Positions 1 to 5,499 of a stretch of DNA of 6,950 bases are shown piece after piece (positions within the stretch are counted from its first letter, which is position 1; each line of letters opens with the position of its first letter). Both the position numbers and the translations under genes were made by a program. The DNA is from Anaerolineae bacterium. GTDB taxonomy: Bacteria; Chloroflexota; Anaerolineae; 4572-78; NAK82. The DNA lies in assembly GCA_030597485.1 (NCBI GenBank), contig JAUVRU010000107.1, forward strand, positions 1 through 6,950, read 5' to 3'. Under the pieces are notes generated by a model. The model did not search any database. It was not told the DNA's origin and saw only the letters and a program-made list of their open reading frames with translations.

Positions 1-123
1 AGCAGTGATGAATGGGCCACAGGCCGACGATACTTCAGTCTGGAGACAATGCGCAAGCTGATCCATCCGGAACCATTGGTGACAGCCGAGCCAGCACCGC
101 ATCGTCTGGCGCCGGTCCACTGA
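1..123 (+). CDS. Transposase C-terminus, IS256 (mutator) family, partial
   Basis: The window opens inside a reading frame that gives 40 residues before TGA at 121-123. It includes the stretch DEWATGRRYFSLETMRKL at residues 3-20. A 'xxW..GRRY.S...M..L' tail is what I expect at the C-terminus of IS256/mutator-type DDE transposases. The catalytic DDE domain would lie upstream, outside the window. The assignment gains support from the sequence about 40 bp after the stop, which resembles the terminal inverted repeat of this family. Transposase activity cannot be judged because only the tail is present. The alternative is the C-terminus of an unrelated gene, but stop codon and TIR spacing together make the IS reading better. 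Confidence 0.65.
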   Translation, partial: SSDEWATGRRYFSLETMRKLIHPEPLVTAEPAPHRLAPVH

Positions 124-190
124 ACAACACGGAGGCGTACAGTCACTCATCGGAAGCACGGCGATTTACACCACTCGACAGGACGTGAAC
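1..190 (+). mobile_element. Right end of an IS256-family insertion sequence
   Basis: The transposase tail (1-123) is followed at about 163-190 by a sequence beginning GATTTACACCACT and ending near GGACGTGAAC. As I remember the IS256 terminal repeat, it reads TTTACACAATT...GGACTTTATC inward to outward, so the inner TTTACAC block and the outer GGAC block correspond. The element would therefore end near 190. The left end and the second copy of any 8-9 bp target duplication lie outside the window, so the exact boundary and the duplication cannot be confirmed. Confidence 0.65.
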
Positions 191-674
191 GGGGGGATCA
201 TAGCACACCCAGCAATGAGGGACAAGTACGCACTGGTAGTGTGTTTCCAAGCAAGTCATGACGCTACTACATACTTGCCAAAACACCCCCCCCTGCTTTT
301 CTACCCCCGGTTCATCGAGCCGAGCCTGGAGTTGGTGGAATTGGAACTGAGCGACGTGCCTCGGAATCGGATCAGCAAGCAGTTCCCCGCCTTTGAGGGA
401 CTGTGCCGGGAGTGAGTGCTGGTCCACGCCTGAGCGCAGCAGCTGCCTCTCGCCCCTGAGATCGCAGGCAGTCATTGGGCAGCGAACGCGCAGATGGGCG
501 TGGTCGCCCTCAACTGGGGCGATCGAGCGATCTTGCCAGGAGCGTGCAAGTGCAGTGCGGATCCGGCGGGGCAATCTGTGGTGCGGGATTCACCGCGGGC
601 GCACGGGCTGAGGCCGAGGCAATGGGGGCGATGTTGGTGGATCTGGAGACACTGGGCGCAGACCCGAGACGCAC
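191..674. other. Gene-free stretch, probably decayed sequence
   Basis: No frame here has a credible start with a ribosome binding site and a protein-like composition along its length. The open frames on both strands overlap, are rich in Arg, Trp or Cys, and begin inside the IS end or without a Shine-Dalgarno. Short protein-like pieces do appear on the plus strand in different frames, for example about 320-415 (LELVELELSDVPRNRISKQF) and about 598-690 (AEAEAMGAMLVDLETLGADP). They are separated by stops and frame changes. This pattern fits remnants of broken genes next to a mobile element, but I do not recognise the parent gene. A run of eight C lies at 286-293. Confidence 0.35.
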
Positions 675-899
675 CCTGGAGAAGACCTGAAGGTAAAGGT
701 GACCGAAACCGCCGATCTTCGGCCAGTTCTACAGATCAATCAGGATACGCCGGTGACGGGTTGAAACAAATCTACGGGTATATGCGTCCAAGACTGTGGA
801 CCCCGTCACCCGGACGGAAACCTGAAACCAGGGCAAGGAGGGTGTCACGCTGCCCCGCGCCGGGACGGTGAAAGCGTGACCTACGTAGGGCTCTCCAGG
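675..899 (+). other. Candidate structured RNA / inverted-arm element
   Basis: CCTGGAGA (675-682) is the exact complement of TCTCCAGG (892-899) and would close a multi-helix fold. Inside lie CCTGA/TCAGG (686-690 with 740-744) enclosing a small hairpin GCCGA/TCGGC (711-715 with 719-723). A perfect 9-bp stem GGTGACGGG/CCCGTCACC (752-760 with 802-810) follows, with GTCCA/TGGAC (786-790 with 797-801) stacked directly on it. A 7-bp stem GTCACGC/GCGTGAC (844-850 with 874-880) comes last. GGGCA (831-835) could pair into the last loop (851-855) as a pseudoknot. The region also holds GAAA-type loops. I do not recognise a named riboswitch. A decayed group II intron domain, an orphan ncRNA or chance pairing in GC-rich DNA are all possible. 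Confidence 0.25.
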
Positions 900-928
900 T
901 TGGATTTCTGCGGCGTTTCACGTATAAT
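900..928 (+). promoter_or_regulatory. Sigma70-type promoter for the S8 protease
   Basis: TTGGAT (900-905, four of six matches to TTGACA) is followed by exactly 17 bp and then a perfect TATAAT (923-928). The expected start of transcription, about 6-8 bases past the -10 box, is at 934-936, on the ATG at 935. No Shine-Dalgarno sequence lies between the -10 box and the ATG. Confidence 0.7.
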
Positions 929-934
929 GGCCGA

Positions 935-2569
935 ATGACCGAGAGACGTCTTATCAGGGCATTGCGATACGGGATGGGGCTGGCCGCGATTACGGTGGTC
1001 GCGGTGGTGATTGGTGCCTCGGCGATGGTCTCCGCTCAGGAGCCTCCCTCAAGGCCGCCAGCCACCTCCAGCTATGTATCGGGCGAGGTGCTGGTGAAGT
1101 TCAAGCCGTCCGTGGGCGAGATGGCGGCGGAGAAGACGCTGGCCAGCCAGGACCTGCAGGTGGTGGATGCCATACCTTCCATTGGCGTGCTCACGGTTTT
1201 GGTGGAGGAAGGCCAGGAGGAGGCGACGGTGGCTTCCTTGCGGGCCCGGGAGGACGTTCTCTATGCTGAGCCAAACTACGTGGTGCACGCGCTGGAGACC
1301 ATTCCGGATGACCCGGACTACAGCGCTCAGTGGGGATTGACCAAGATTCGGGCACCCCGGGCCTGGGACATTGTCACCGGCACCAACAGCACCATCATCG
1401 CCATCGTCGACAGCGGGATTGATCTGGGTCACCCCGATCTCAGCTGTGCCGGCAAGCTGACGGCTGGCTATGACTTTGTCAATGGGGATGACGATCCCGA
1501 CGATGACCTCGGCCACGGCACTCACGTGGCTGGCATTGCCGGTGCCTGCACCGACAACAACCTGGGCATAGCGGGGATGTCCTGGGGGGTGCGCCTGATG
1601 CCGGTGAAGGTGTTGGACGCTTCCGGCAGTGGATCGTACAGCGATCTGGCGGAGGGCATCATTTGGGCGGTGGACCACGGGGCCCAAATCATCAACCTCA
1701 GCCTGGGCGGGATCCATGATAGTCAGACGATGTTCGATGGGGTGCAGTATGCCCACGACCGCGGCGTGCTGGTAGCGGCGGCGGCCGGCAACTGCGCAAC
1801 CGGGTCGGGGACAGGCTGCAATGGCTACATCAATCCGATCATGTACCCGGGGGCCTATGCATCCACGCTGGCGGTGGCGGCCACGGACTATAGCGACAAC
1901 CACGCCCACTTCTCCGAATATCACCCCTACGTGGATGTGGACGCTCCCGGGGTGGGGATCTACAGCACGTATCTGGGGGGGGGCTACGTATACAAGAGTG
2001 GTACCTCCATGTCCACTCCCTTCGTCAGCGGATTGGCTGGGCTGATACGGTCGGTCGATCCCACGCTGACGCACGACGAGATACAGGGGATCATCGAGTC
2101 CACCGCTGAGGACCTGGGGGCGCCGGGCAAGGACGACAAGTTTGGCTACGGCCGCATCGATGCCTGGCGAGCGGTGAATTCGCAGTTCTACGTTCAGGCC
2201 ACCATCAACCCCGATTTCTTCCTGGTTGACGACGACACCGGTCCGCTTCCCCCCTGGCGGGAGGCACAGGTCACCAGCCACAGCGTGAACCTCATCACCT
2301 GGACGGCCGCCATCTCACCGGCGGTGACCTGGCTGGACATCGTGCCGCCCGCCTCGGGGCAGGTGTCGGCGGCCGGGTCGGCCGGGTTCACCCTGGTGGC
2401 CACGCGGCCGGTCACCTATGGCAGCTACAGTGCCAGGGTGGTGGTCACGGCCACCACCCCGTCCGGAGCGGCCACCGATCCCAACGCCAGCTGGGTGCAC
2501 ATCCATTACCTGTCTGACCTGCACCAGACGTTGCTGTTCCCGATTTACAAGGACTGTACGCCTGAGTGA
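935..2569 (+). CDS. Secreted subtilisin-like serine protease (S8 family) with C-terminal beta-sandwich domain
   Basis: A 544-residue secreted endopeptidase. Residues 1-34 look like a Sec signal peptide: basic MTERRLIRALR, a hydrophobic core at about 15-30, and a VSA-Q cleavage site after A34. Residues about 47-118 (SGEVLVKFKPS to AEPNYVV) form an inhibitor-I9/fervidolysin-type propeptide. The catalytic domain spans about 128-415 with Asp159 (VDSGID), His194 (GHGTHVAG), the oxyanion Asn286 (AAAGN) and Ser358 (GTSMSTP), so the triad is complete. The acidic loop DDDPDDD before the His motif may bind calcium. Residues about 418-530 (W..AISPAVTWLDIVPPASG, then YSARVVVTA) look like a BACON/Ig-type beta-sandwich, which could bind a surface or substrate. 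No LPXTG or membrane anchor is visible, so release or a non-covalent anchor is likely. The ATG sits at the predicted transcription start without a Shine-Dalgarno. A run of nine G (1975-1983) encodes Gly-Gly-Gly. It is convergent with ridA. Confidence 0.93.
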   Translation: MTERRLIRALRYGMGLAAITVVAVVIGASAMVSAQEPPSRPPATSSYVSGEVLVKFKPSVGEMAAEKTLASQDLQVVDAIPSIGVLTVLVEEGQEEATVASLRAREDVLYAEPNYVVHALETIPDDPDYSAQWGLTKIRAPRAWDIVTGTNSTIIAIVDSGIDLGHPDLSCAGKLTAGYDFVNGDDDPDDDLGHGTHVAGIAGACTDNNLGIAGMSWGVRLMPVKVLDASGSGSYSDLAEGIIWAVDHGAQIINLSLGGIHDSQTMFDGVQYAHDRGVLVAAAAGNCATGSGTGCNGYINPIMYPGAYASTLAVAATDYSDNHAHFSEYHPYVDVDAPGVGIYSTYLGGGYVYKSGTSMSTPFVSGLAGLIRSVDPTLTHDEIQGIIESTAEDLGAPGKDDKFGYGRIDAWRAVNSQFYVQATINPDFFLVDDDTGPLPPWREAQVTSHSVNLITWTAAISPAVTWLDIVPPASGQVSAAGSAGFTLVATRPVTYGSYSARVVVTATTPSGAATDPNASWVHIHYLSDLHQTLLFPIYKDCTPE

Positions 2570-2616
2570 CATTCCCTTTCATATGATCCTCTGGTCCATT
2601 GGGCAAGAAGAACGCG

Positions 2617-2706
2617 TCCACGCAGAGCACGAAGAAACATATCATCCCGGTCCCTGGGGACAAAGAGAACAGAAAGCACTTGGTGTCTCTTCGTGTTCTT
2701 CGTGGA
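2617..2706. repeat. Imperfect 23-bp inverted repeat between convergent genes
   Basis: The arm at 2617-2639 (TCCACGCAGAGCACGAAGA and onward) matches the reverse complement of 2684-2706 at 20 of 23 positions. The spacer is 44 bp and contains a small hairpin GTCC/GGAC (2650-2653 with 2658-2661). Within the right arm the unit CACGAAGA(A/G) occurs twice in tandem. Such 'ACCACGAAGAACACGAAG' sequences are, to my knowledge, a dispersed repeat type in many environmental bacterial genomes. Placed between the 3' ends of the protease and ridA, the fold could stop transcription from both sides, although no T-tract follows either arm. Confidence 0.65.
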
Positions 2707-2774
2707 TGATTCGCCCTGGTTTTGGTTGTGACTCGTCCATACTTGGGAGGTGTGCCAGGAAGCCTGGTCTCTCC

Positions 2775-3164
2775 CTATTGCCTGGATGTCTGGGCGATTG
2801 CCTCGATCTCGACGCGGGCGCCCAGCGGCAGGGCACCCACCTGGACCGCCGAGCGGGCCGGTGGCGAATCGGGGAAGAACTGGGCGTAGACCCCGTTCAT
2901 GGCCTTGAACTCTGTCATGTCAACCAGGAAGACGGTGGCCTTGACAACGTCGGCCAGCGATGAACCGGCCGCTTCCAGGATGGCCTGCAGGTTGGCCAGC
3001 GATTGGCGGGCTTGGGCTTCGATCCCACCCTCGCCCACCTGGCCGGTGGCCGGATCCAGGGGGATTTGGCCGGCGGTGAACAGGAGGCCGTCCAGGCGAA
3101 CGCCTTGGGAGTAAGGACCGACAGCGGCTGGTGCCCGGTCGGTGGCTATGATCTCACGGTTCAT
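2775..3164 (-). CDS. ridA: RidA family reactive enamine/imine deaminase
   Basis: A 129-residue protein, the normal length for the YjgF/YER057c/UK114 family. RidA is a cytosolic trimer that hydrolyses reactive 2-aminoacrylate and related enamines/imines made by PLP enzymes, so sparing other enzymes from damage. Visible family features are GPYSQG (16-21), the SGQIP-like block AGQIPLDP (31-38), QARQSLANL (51-59), and the C-terminal ARSAVQV...LPLGARVEIEAIA. The substrate-anchoring arginine is Arg104 (Arg105 in the E. coli protein) and the conserved acidic residue Glu119 is present, which argues for true RidA activity. The ATG is preceded by AAGGAG (3173-3178) with eight bases between. It appears monocistronic: a terminator lies upstream (3251-3276) and a TATAAT at 3222-3227 gives it its own promoter. 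Confidence 0.93.
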   Translation of the reverse strand: MNREIIATDRAPAAVGPYSQGVRLDGLLFTAGQIPLDPATGQVGEGGIEAQARQSLANLQAILEAAGSSLADVVKATVFLVDMTEFKAMNGVYAQFFPDSPPARSAVQVGALPLGARVEIEAIAQTSRQ

Positions 3165-3221
3165 GGGGTTGTCTCCTTCTGTGTTGAATGAATGCTGAGG
3201 TTTCGTCCTTGCCGGATGCCC

Positions 3222-3227
3222 ATTATA
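3222..3227 (-). promoter_or_regulatory. -10 box of the ridA promoter
   Basis: On the minus strand this is a perfect TATAAT, placing the start of transcription near 3215 and giving a leader of about 50 bases with a Shine-Dalgarno at 3173-3178. The -35 region is poor: TTGTGT lies 19 bp upstream and overlaps the T-tract of the preceding terminator. The promoter may need an activator or be moderate in strength. Confidence 0.5.
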
Positions 3228-3250
3228 TCACCAAACACCCAGCTGGACAC

Positions 3251-3276
3251 AAAAAGGCCCTCCGGGTGGAGGGCCT
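3251..3276 (-). terminator. Rho-independent terminator, minus strand
   Basis: AGGCCCTCC (3255-3263) pairs perfectly with GGAGGGCCT (3268-3276) around a GGGT loop. Read on the minus strand, the 9-bp stem runs straight into TTTTTGTG. It would end transcription coming from the small protein gene at 3415-3537 and insulates ridA. Confidence 0.85.
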
Positions 3277-3414
3277 GACGATTCATGCGAGAGTAGCGGG
3301 CCTAACGAGGCACGGCCAGTGGTGTGGGGCAGGTGCGGTAGTTGGACTCAGACCGGCGACCTGCGCCTGTGCGGGGTGCCCCCCGGTCCTGGGGCTGGCT
3401 GAGCTGTTGAGTGC

Positions 3415-3537
3415 CTACCCCAGCCCCAATCCCAGCCCGATCATCACCGGGAAGGTCAGTGCTTCATAGAGTCCGGGCCACAGCAGGCTCGGACTCCACA
3501 GACCGATTGCCAGGAGCGCGATTCTGATGCCTTTCAT
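3415..3537 (-). CDS. Small hydrophobic protein, 40 residues, unknown function
   Basis: ATG at 3537 and TAG at 3415-3417 define MKGIRIALLAIGLWSPSLL and onward, 40 residues in all. The start is supported by a near-perfect Shine-Dalgarno GGAGGTGA (3541-3548), with six bases between GGAGG and ATG. Two basic residues (K2, R5) precede a hydrophobic stretch at about 6-21, and the tail FPVMIGLGLGLG is again hydrophobic. This suggests a small membrane protein with its N-terminus inside, or a signal-peptide-like segment. A strong terminator 139 bp past the stop gives the locus a plausible transcript end. A possible -10 box TATAAA lies at 3619-3624. I do not recognise the family. The alternative is a chance frame, but ribosome site, composition and terminator together favour a real gene. 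Confidence 0.55.
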   Translation of the reverse strand: MKGIRIALLAIGLWSPSLLWPGLYEALTFPVMIGLGLGLG

Positions 3538-3618
3538 CGGTCACCTCCGGTTGCCTCCCACGCGGGCACCCGGTACAGGCTGGTCGCGCGGGCTGCCAGG
3601 GTGTGATCCTCACCTCCA

Positions 3619-3624
3619 TTTATA
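3619..3624 (-). promoter_or_regulatory. Possible -10 box upstream of the small protein gene
   Basis: TATAAA on the minus strand, about 75 bases upstream of the predicted transcript's ATG at 3537. No good -35 hexamer is found at 16-18 bp spacing, so the call is weak. Read-through from the adenosyltransferase gene is the alternative. Confidence 0.25.
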
Positions 3625-3677
3625 CCTTGCCGGGCGCAGTATGATATCGGGAAAGTGGCTATTCTGGTGTCCACAGG

Positions 3678-3719
3678 GTACGCGCATTCAGTGCCGGACG
3701 TATCCGCCGAATCGCGTAC
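3678..3719. repeat. Compound hairpin between the adenosyltransferase and small-protein genes
   Basis: GTACGCGCATTC (3678-3689) pairs with GAATCGCGTAC (3709-3719) with a single bulged base. The loop contains a second stem CGGA/TCCG (3695-3698 with 3703-3706) around CGTA. Neither strand has a T-tract after it, so it is not a standard intrinsic terminator. It may be an RNA-processing or stability element at the 3' end of the adenosyltransferase mRNA, or a repetitive palindrome. Confidence 0.4.
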
Positions 3720-3724
3720 TGAAC

Positions 3725-3759
3725 GCTGGCTGCTGACTGCTGATCGCTGATTGCTTGCT
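3725..3759. repeat. Heptanucleotide tandem repeat (5 x 7 bp)
   Basis: Five consecutive 7-mers read GCTGGCT, GCTGACT, GCTGATC, GCTGATT, GCTTGCT; the consensus is GCTGAYT. The array abuts the adenosyltransferase stop codon (3759-3761), sharing one base. Degenerate heptamer arrays of this kind resemble the short tandemly repeated sequences known from cyanobacteria and some other filamentous bacteria. Confidence 0.55.
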
Positions 3760-4334
3760 CATGCTTCCCTCACCAGGGTGGGGCGATCTCTGCCAGACTG
3801 CACGTCCTCGTAGCGCACCAAGACGAAAAGGAGAGAGGAGAGACGGTTGAGATAGCACAGAACTAGGTGGCTGCGCTCTCCCTCCTGGTGCAACAGGCGG
3901 GCGACTGCCCGCTCTGCCCGGCGGGCCACCGTGCGAGCCAGATTTATCTGGGCACCAGTGGGGCAATCACCGGGCAGCACGAAGTCCTTGAGGGGGGGAA
4001 GGACCTGGCCCAATTCGTCGGTGGCCTGTTCTAGCCAGGCGACGTCTTCGCCGGTGATGGTCTGCTGGGGCAGGGCGGTGTCGGGCGCGGTGGCCAGCTG
4101 GGCCATCAGGGTATACAGATGGCGCTCCACCGTGGCCAGCAGCTTCTGACCACGCCGACTGATGCGGCCCGCCCGGCACACGCCCAGCACAGCCTGCAGC
4201 TCGTCCACCTGGCCGCAGGCTTCAGGGCGCAGGTCGTATTTGGGCACCCGGCCCTTGCCCAGCAGGCCGGTGTAACCATCATCGCCGGCTCGGGTGTAGA
4301 AGCTGGCGGGGGGGGATGGGTTGTCGTCTGTCAA
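3759..4334 (-). CDS. PduO-type corrinoid (cob(I)alamin) adenosyltransferase
   Basis: A 191-residue protein that would transfer the adenosyl group of ATP to cob(I)alamin or cob(I)yrinic acid diamide, making coenzyme B12. Family features in order: the N-terminal ATP loop FYTRAGDDGYTGLLGKGRV (12-30), the GxVDEL helix start (GQVDEL, 41-46), FVLPG (118-122), the nucleotide-binding helix RTVARRAERAV (134-144), and YLNRLSSLLFVLVRY (161-175). Some usually conserved positions differ: EAC rather than EAY before GxVDEL, and FVLPGD rather than FVLPGG. It may therefore be a divergent member, but the core arginines are intact. The start is TTG at 4334, set by AGGAGG at 4341-4346. Eight G on the plus strand (4308-4315) encode part of the N-terminal Pro-rich segment. 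It lies 163 bp downstream of lipA on the same strand and may share its transcript. Confidence 0.88.
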   Translation of the reverse strand: MTDDNPSPPASFYTRAGDDGYTGLLGKGRVPKYDLRPEACGQVDELQAVLGVCRAGRISRRGQKLLATVERHLYTLMAQLATAPDTALPQQTITGEDVAWLEQATDELGQVLPPLKDFVLPGDCPTGAQINLARTVARRAERAVARLLHQEGERSHLVLCYLNRLSSLLFVLVRYEDVQSGRDRPTLVREA

Positions 4335-4340
4335 GGGGTT

Positions 4341-4346
4341 CCTCCT
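4341..4346 (-). promoter_or_regulatory. Ribosome binding site deciding a TTG start
   Basis: A perfect AGGAGG on the minus strand, six bases before the TTG at 4334-4332. No ATG or GTG in the frame has a comparable site, so TTG is the likely initiator of the adenosyltransferase. Confidence 0.75.
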
Positions 4347-4454
4347 GGGGAACGATGAACGATCCCTTTCCCCGTCCCCAGAACACGGGAAGATTTAGGC
4401 GGGACTTTGAATGGTGAATTCAGGATGTGGTTCCTCCACACGGACCAGGAGTCA

Positions 4455-4490
4455 GGGGGTCGGGGTATGGGATGGGGGTGGGGTTTGGGG
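4455..4490 (+). other. G-quadruplex-capable tract just 3' of lipA
   Basis: Six G runs of 5, 4, 3, 5, 4 and 4 bases lie at 4455-4459, 4462-4465, 4469-4471, 4474-4478, 4480-4483 and 4487-4490, with loops of one to three bases. This exceeds the usual four-run quadruplex pattern. The tract is on the plus strand, the template for lipA. The lipA mRNA carries the complementary C-rich, G-poor sequence starting eight bases after the stop codon, which could also act as a Rho loading site. Confidence 0.6.
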
Positions 4491-4497
4491 ATGCATC

Positions 4498-5388
4498 TCA
4501 TTGGTTGTCTCTCAGAGCGTGGGCCTGTTCGTCGGCGTGGTAGCTGCTGCGCACCAACGGTCCGCTCTCCACCCAGCTGAAGCCCATGGCCAGACCCTGT
4601 TGGTGCAGGCGGTTGAATTCGTCGGGATACCAGTAGCGGGCGATGGGCAGGTTGTTGGGGCCGGGGCGCAGGTACTGGCCGATGGTCAGTATGTCCACAT
4701 CGTGGGCACGCAGGTCGTGCATGACGGCGATTACCTCATCCCAGGTTTCGCCCAGGCCTACCATAATGCCGGATTTGGTGGTCGCCTTGGGGTCCAGCTC
4801 TCTGGCCATTTGCAGAACCCGCAACGATTGCCCGTAGTCGGCCTGGGGGCGGGCGGTGCGGTACAGGCGGGGCACCGTCTCCACGTTGTGGTTCAGGATG
4901 TCGGGACGGGCATCCATCACCAGCGCTAGGGCATCTCGCCGGCCCTTGAAGTCGGGGATGAGCACCTCGACGGTACAGCCCGGCACCAGCTGGTGAATCA
5001 ACTCCAGGCAACGGGCAAAGATGTGGGCGCCGCCGTCAGGTTGATCGTCGCGGTCGACGGAGGTGAGCACGGCATGCCTGAGTTGCATTGCCTTGATTGC
5101 CTGGGCCACTCGTTCGGGTTCGTCTTCGTCCACCGGGCCGGGGCGGCCAGTCTTGATGTTGCAGAAGGCACAACTGCGGGTGCAGATGTCGCCCAGTATC
5201 AGGAAGGTGGCGGTACCCCGTCCCCAACACTCGCCGATGTTGGGGCACATGGCCTCCTCGCAGACGGTGTGCAGCACCTTGGAGCGCATCAGTTTCCGTA
5301 CGTCGCGATACGTCTGGCCAGCGGGCATCTTCACCCGCACCCAGTCCGGTTTGCGTTGGGGCTTTTCCTTGGGGGTTGCTATGGTCAC
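4498..5388 (-). CDS. lipA: Lipoyl synthase
   Basis: A 296-residue radical SAM enzyme that inserts two sulfur atoms into the octanoyl group on lipoyl domains of 2-oxoacid dehydrogenases and the glycine cleavage H protein. Cys69, Cys73 and Cys76 (CTRSCAFC) bind the radical SAM [4Fe-4S] cluster. Cys43, Cys48 and Cys54 ([12 protein letters not shown]) bind the auxiliary cluster that is used up as the sulfur donor, and the C-terminal RSSY (280-283) supplies its serine ligand. Other family blocks are [26 protein letters not shown] and TIGQYLRP. Length is normal. The start is GTG at 5388, with GGAG seven bases upstream. A promoter (TTGCCC, 17 bp, TATAAT) lies just upstream, giving a leader of about 26 bases. 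The adenosyltransferase follows on the same strand. No lipB is visible in the window. Confidence 0.96.
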   Translation of the reverse strand: MTIATPKEKPQRKPDWVRVKMPAGQTYRDVRKLMRSKVLHTVCEEAMCPNIGECWGRGTATFLILGDICTRSCAFCNIKTGRPGPVDEDEPERVAQAIKAMQLRHAVLTSVDRDDQPDGGAHIFARCLELIHQLVPGCTVEVLIPDFKGRRDALALVMDARPDILNHNVETVPRLYRTARPQADYGQSLRVLQMARELDPKATTKSGIMVGLGETWDEVIAVMHDLRAHDVDILTIGQYLRPGPNNLPIARYWYPDEFNRLHQQGLAMGFSWVESGPLVRSSYHADEQAHALRDNQ

Positions 5389-5420
5389 GTTGCCACTCCG
5401 TGCGAAGTGTTGTCCCCTGC

Positions 5421-5449
5421 ATTATACGTGGGTTGTGGCGTGCGGGCAA
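5421..5449 (-). promoter_or_regulatory. Sigma70-type promoter for lipA
   Basis: On the minus strand TTGCCC (5444-5449) is followed by 17 bp and a perfect TATAAT (5421-5426). The predicted start is near 5414, and the lipA GTG is at 5388. Confidence 0.7.
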
Positions 5450-5469
5450 AGGCAGAGCAGAGGAGCGGA

Positions 5470-5499
5470 GGGGCAGGGAGGGGGGCAGGGGAGCAGGGG
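5470..5499 (+). other. G-quadruplex-capable purine tract upstream of the lipA promoter
   Basis: Runs of 4, 3, 6, 4 and 4 G (5470-5473, 5476-5478, 5480-5485, 5488-5491, 5496-5499) are separated by one to four bases. They sit in a longer purine-rich stretch (about 5451-5502) built from AGGAGCGGAG/CAGGGGAG-like units. The tract begins about 20 bp upstream of the lipA -35 box. The rest of the gap between lipA and the TA operon (5503-5613) shows nothing I recognise. Confidence 0.6.

Noticed and set aside
143..574. 143-codon minus-strand frame near the IS end
   Set aside because: It begins without a convincing ribosome site, runs through the predicted terminal inverted repeat, and shows no recognisable domain. 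It looks like an accidental frame over decayed DNA.
816..890. Resemblance to cobalamin or c-di-GMP riboswitch motifs (GGTGAAA, CTGCCCCGC, AGGGCAA)
   Set aside because: The motif order and the conserved core of neither class is present. The segment lies upstream of the protease promoter, so it would not be in that gene's leader.
1975..1983. Homopolymer tracts of 7-9 G/C (286-293, 1975-1983, 4308-4315, 6356-6362) as possible phase-variation sites
   Set aside because: The tracts in the protease and adenosyltransferase genes keep their frames open and code for plausible Gly or Pro stretches. High GC alone explains them. Only the one at 6356-6362 lies at a break and is discussed there.
1049..2281. 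Long 410-codon open frame on the minus strand opposite the protease
   Set aside because: It is antisense to a protein with a full catalytic triad, signal peptide and promoter. Its composition (His-, Arg- and Gly-rich) matches a GC-rich shadow frame and it has no ribosome site.
4360..4440. Imperfect palindrome around GGGAACGATGAACGATCCC upstream of the adenosyltransferase
   Set aside because: The pairing has a central mismatch and no T-tract, and the block sits next to the ribosome site. It is too weak to call an operator or terminator.
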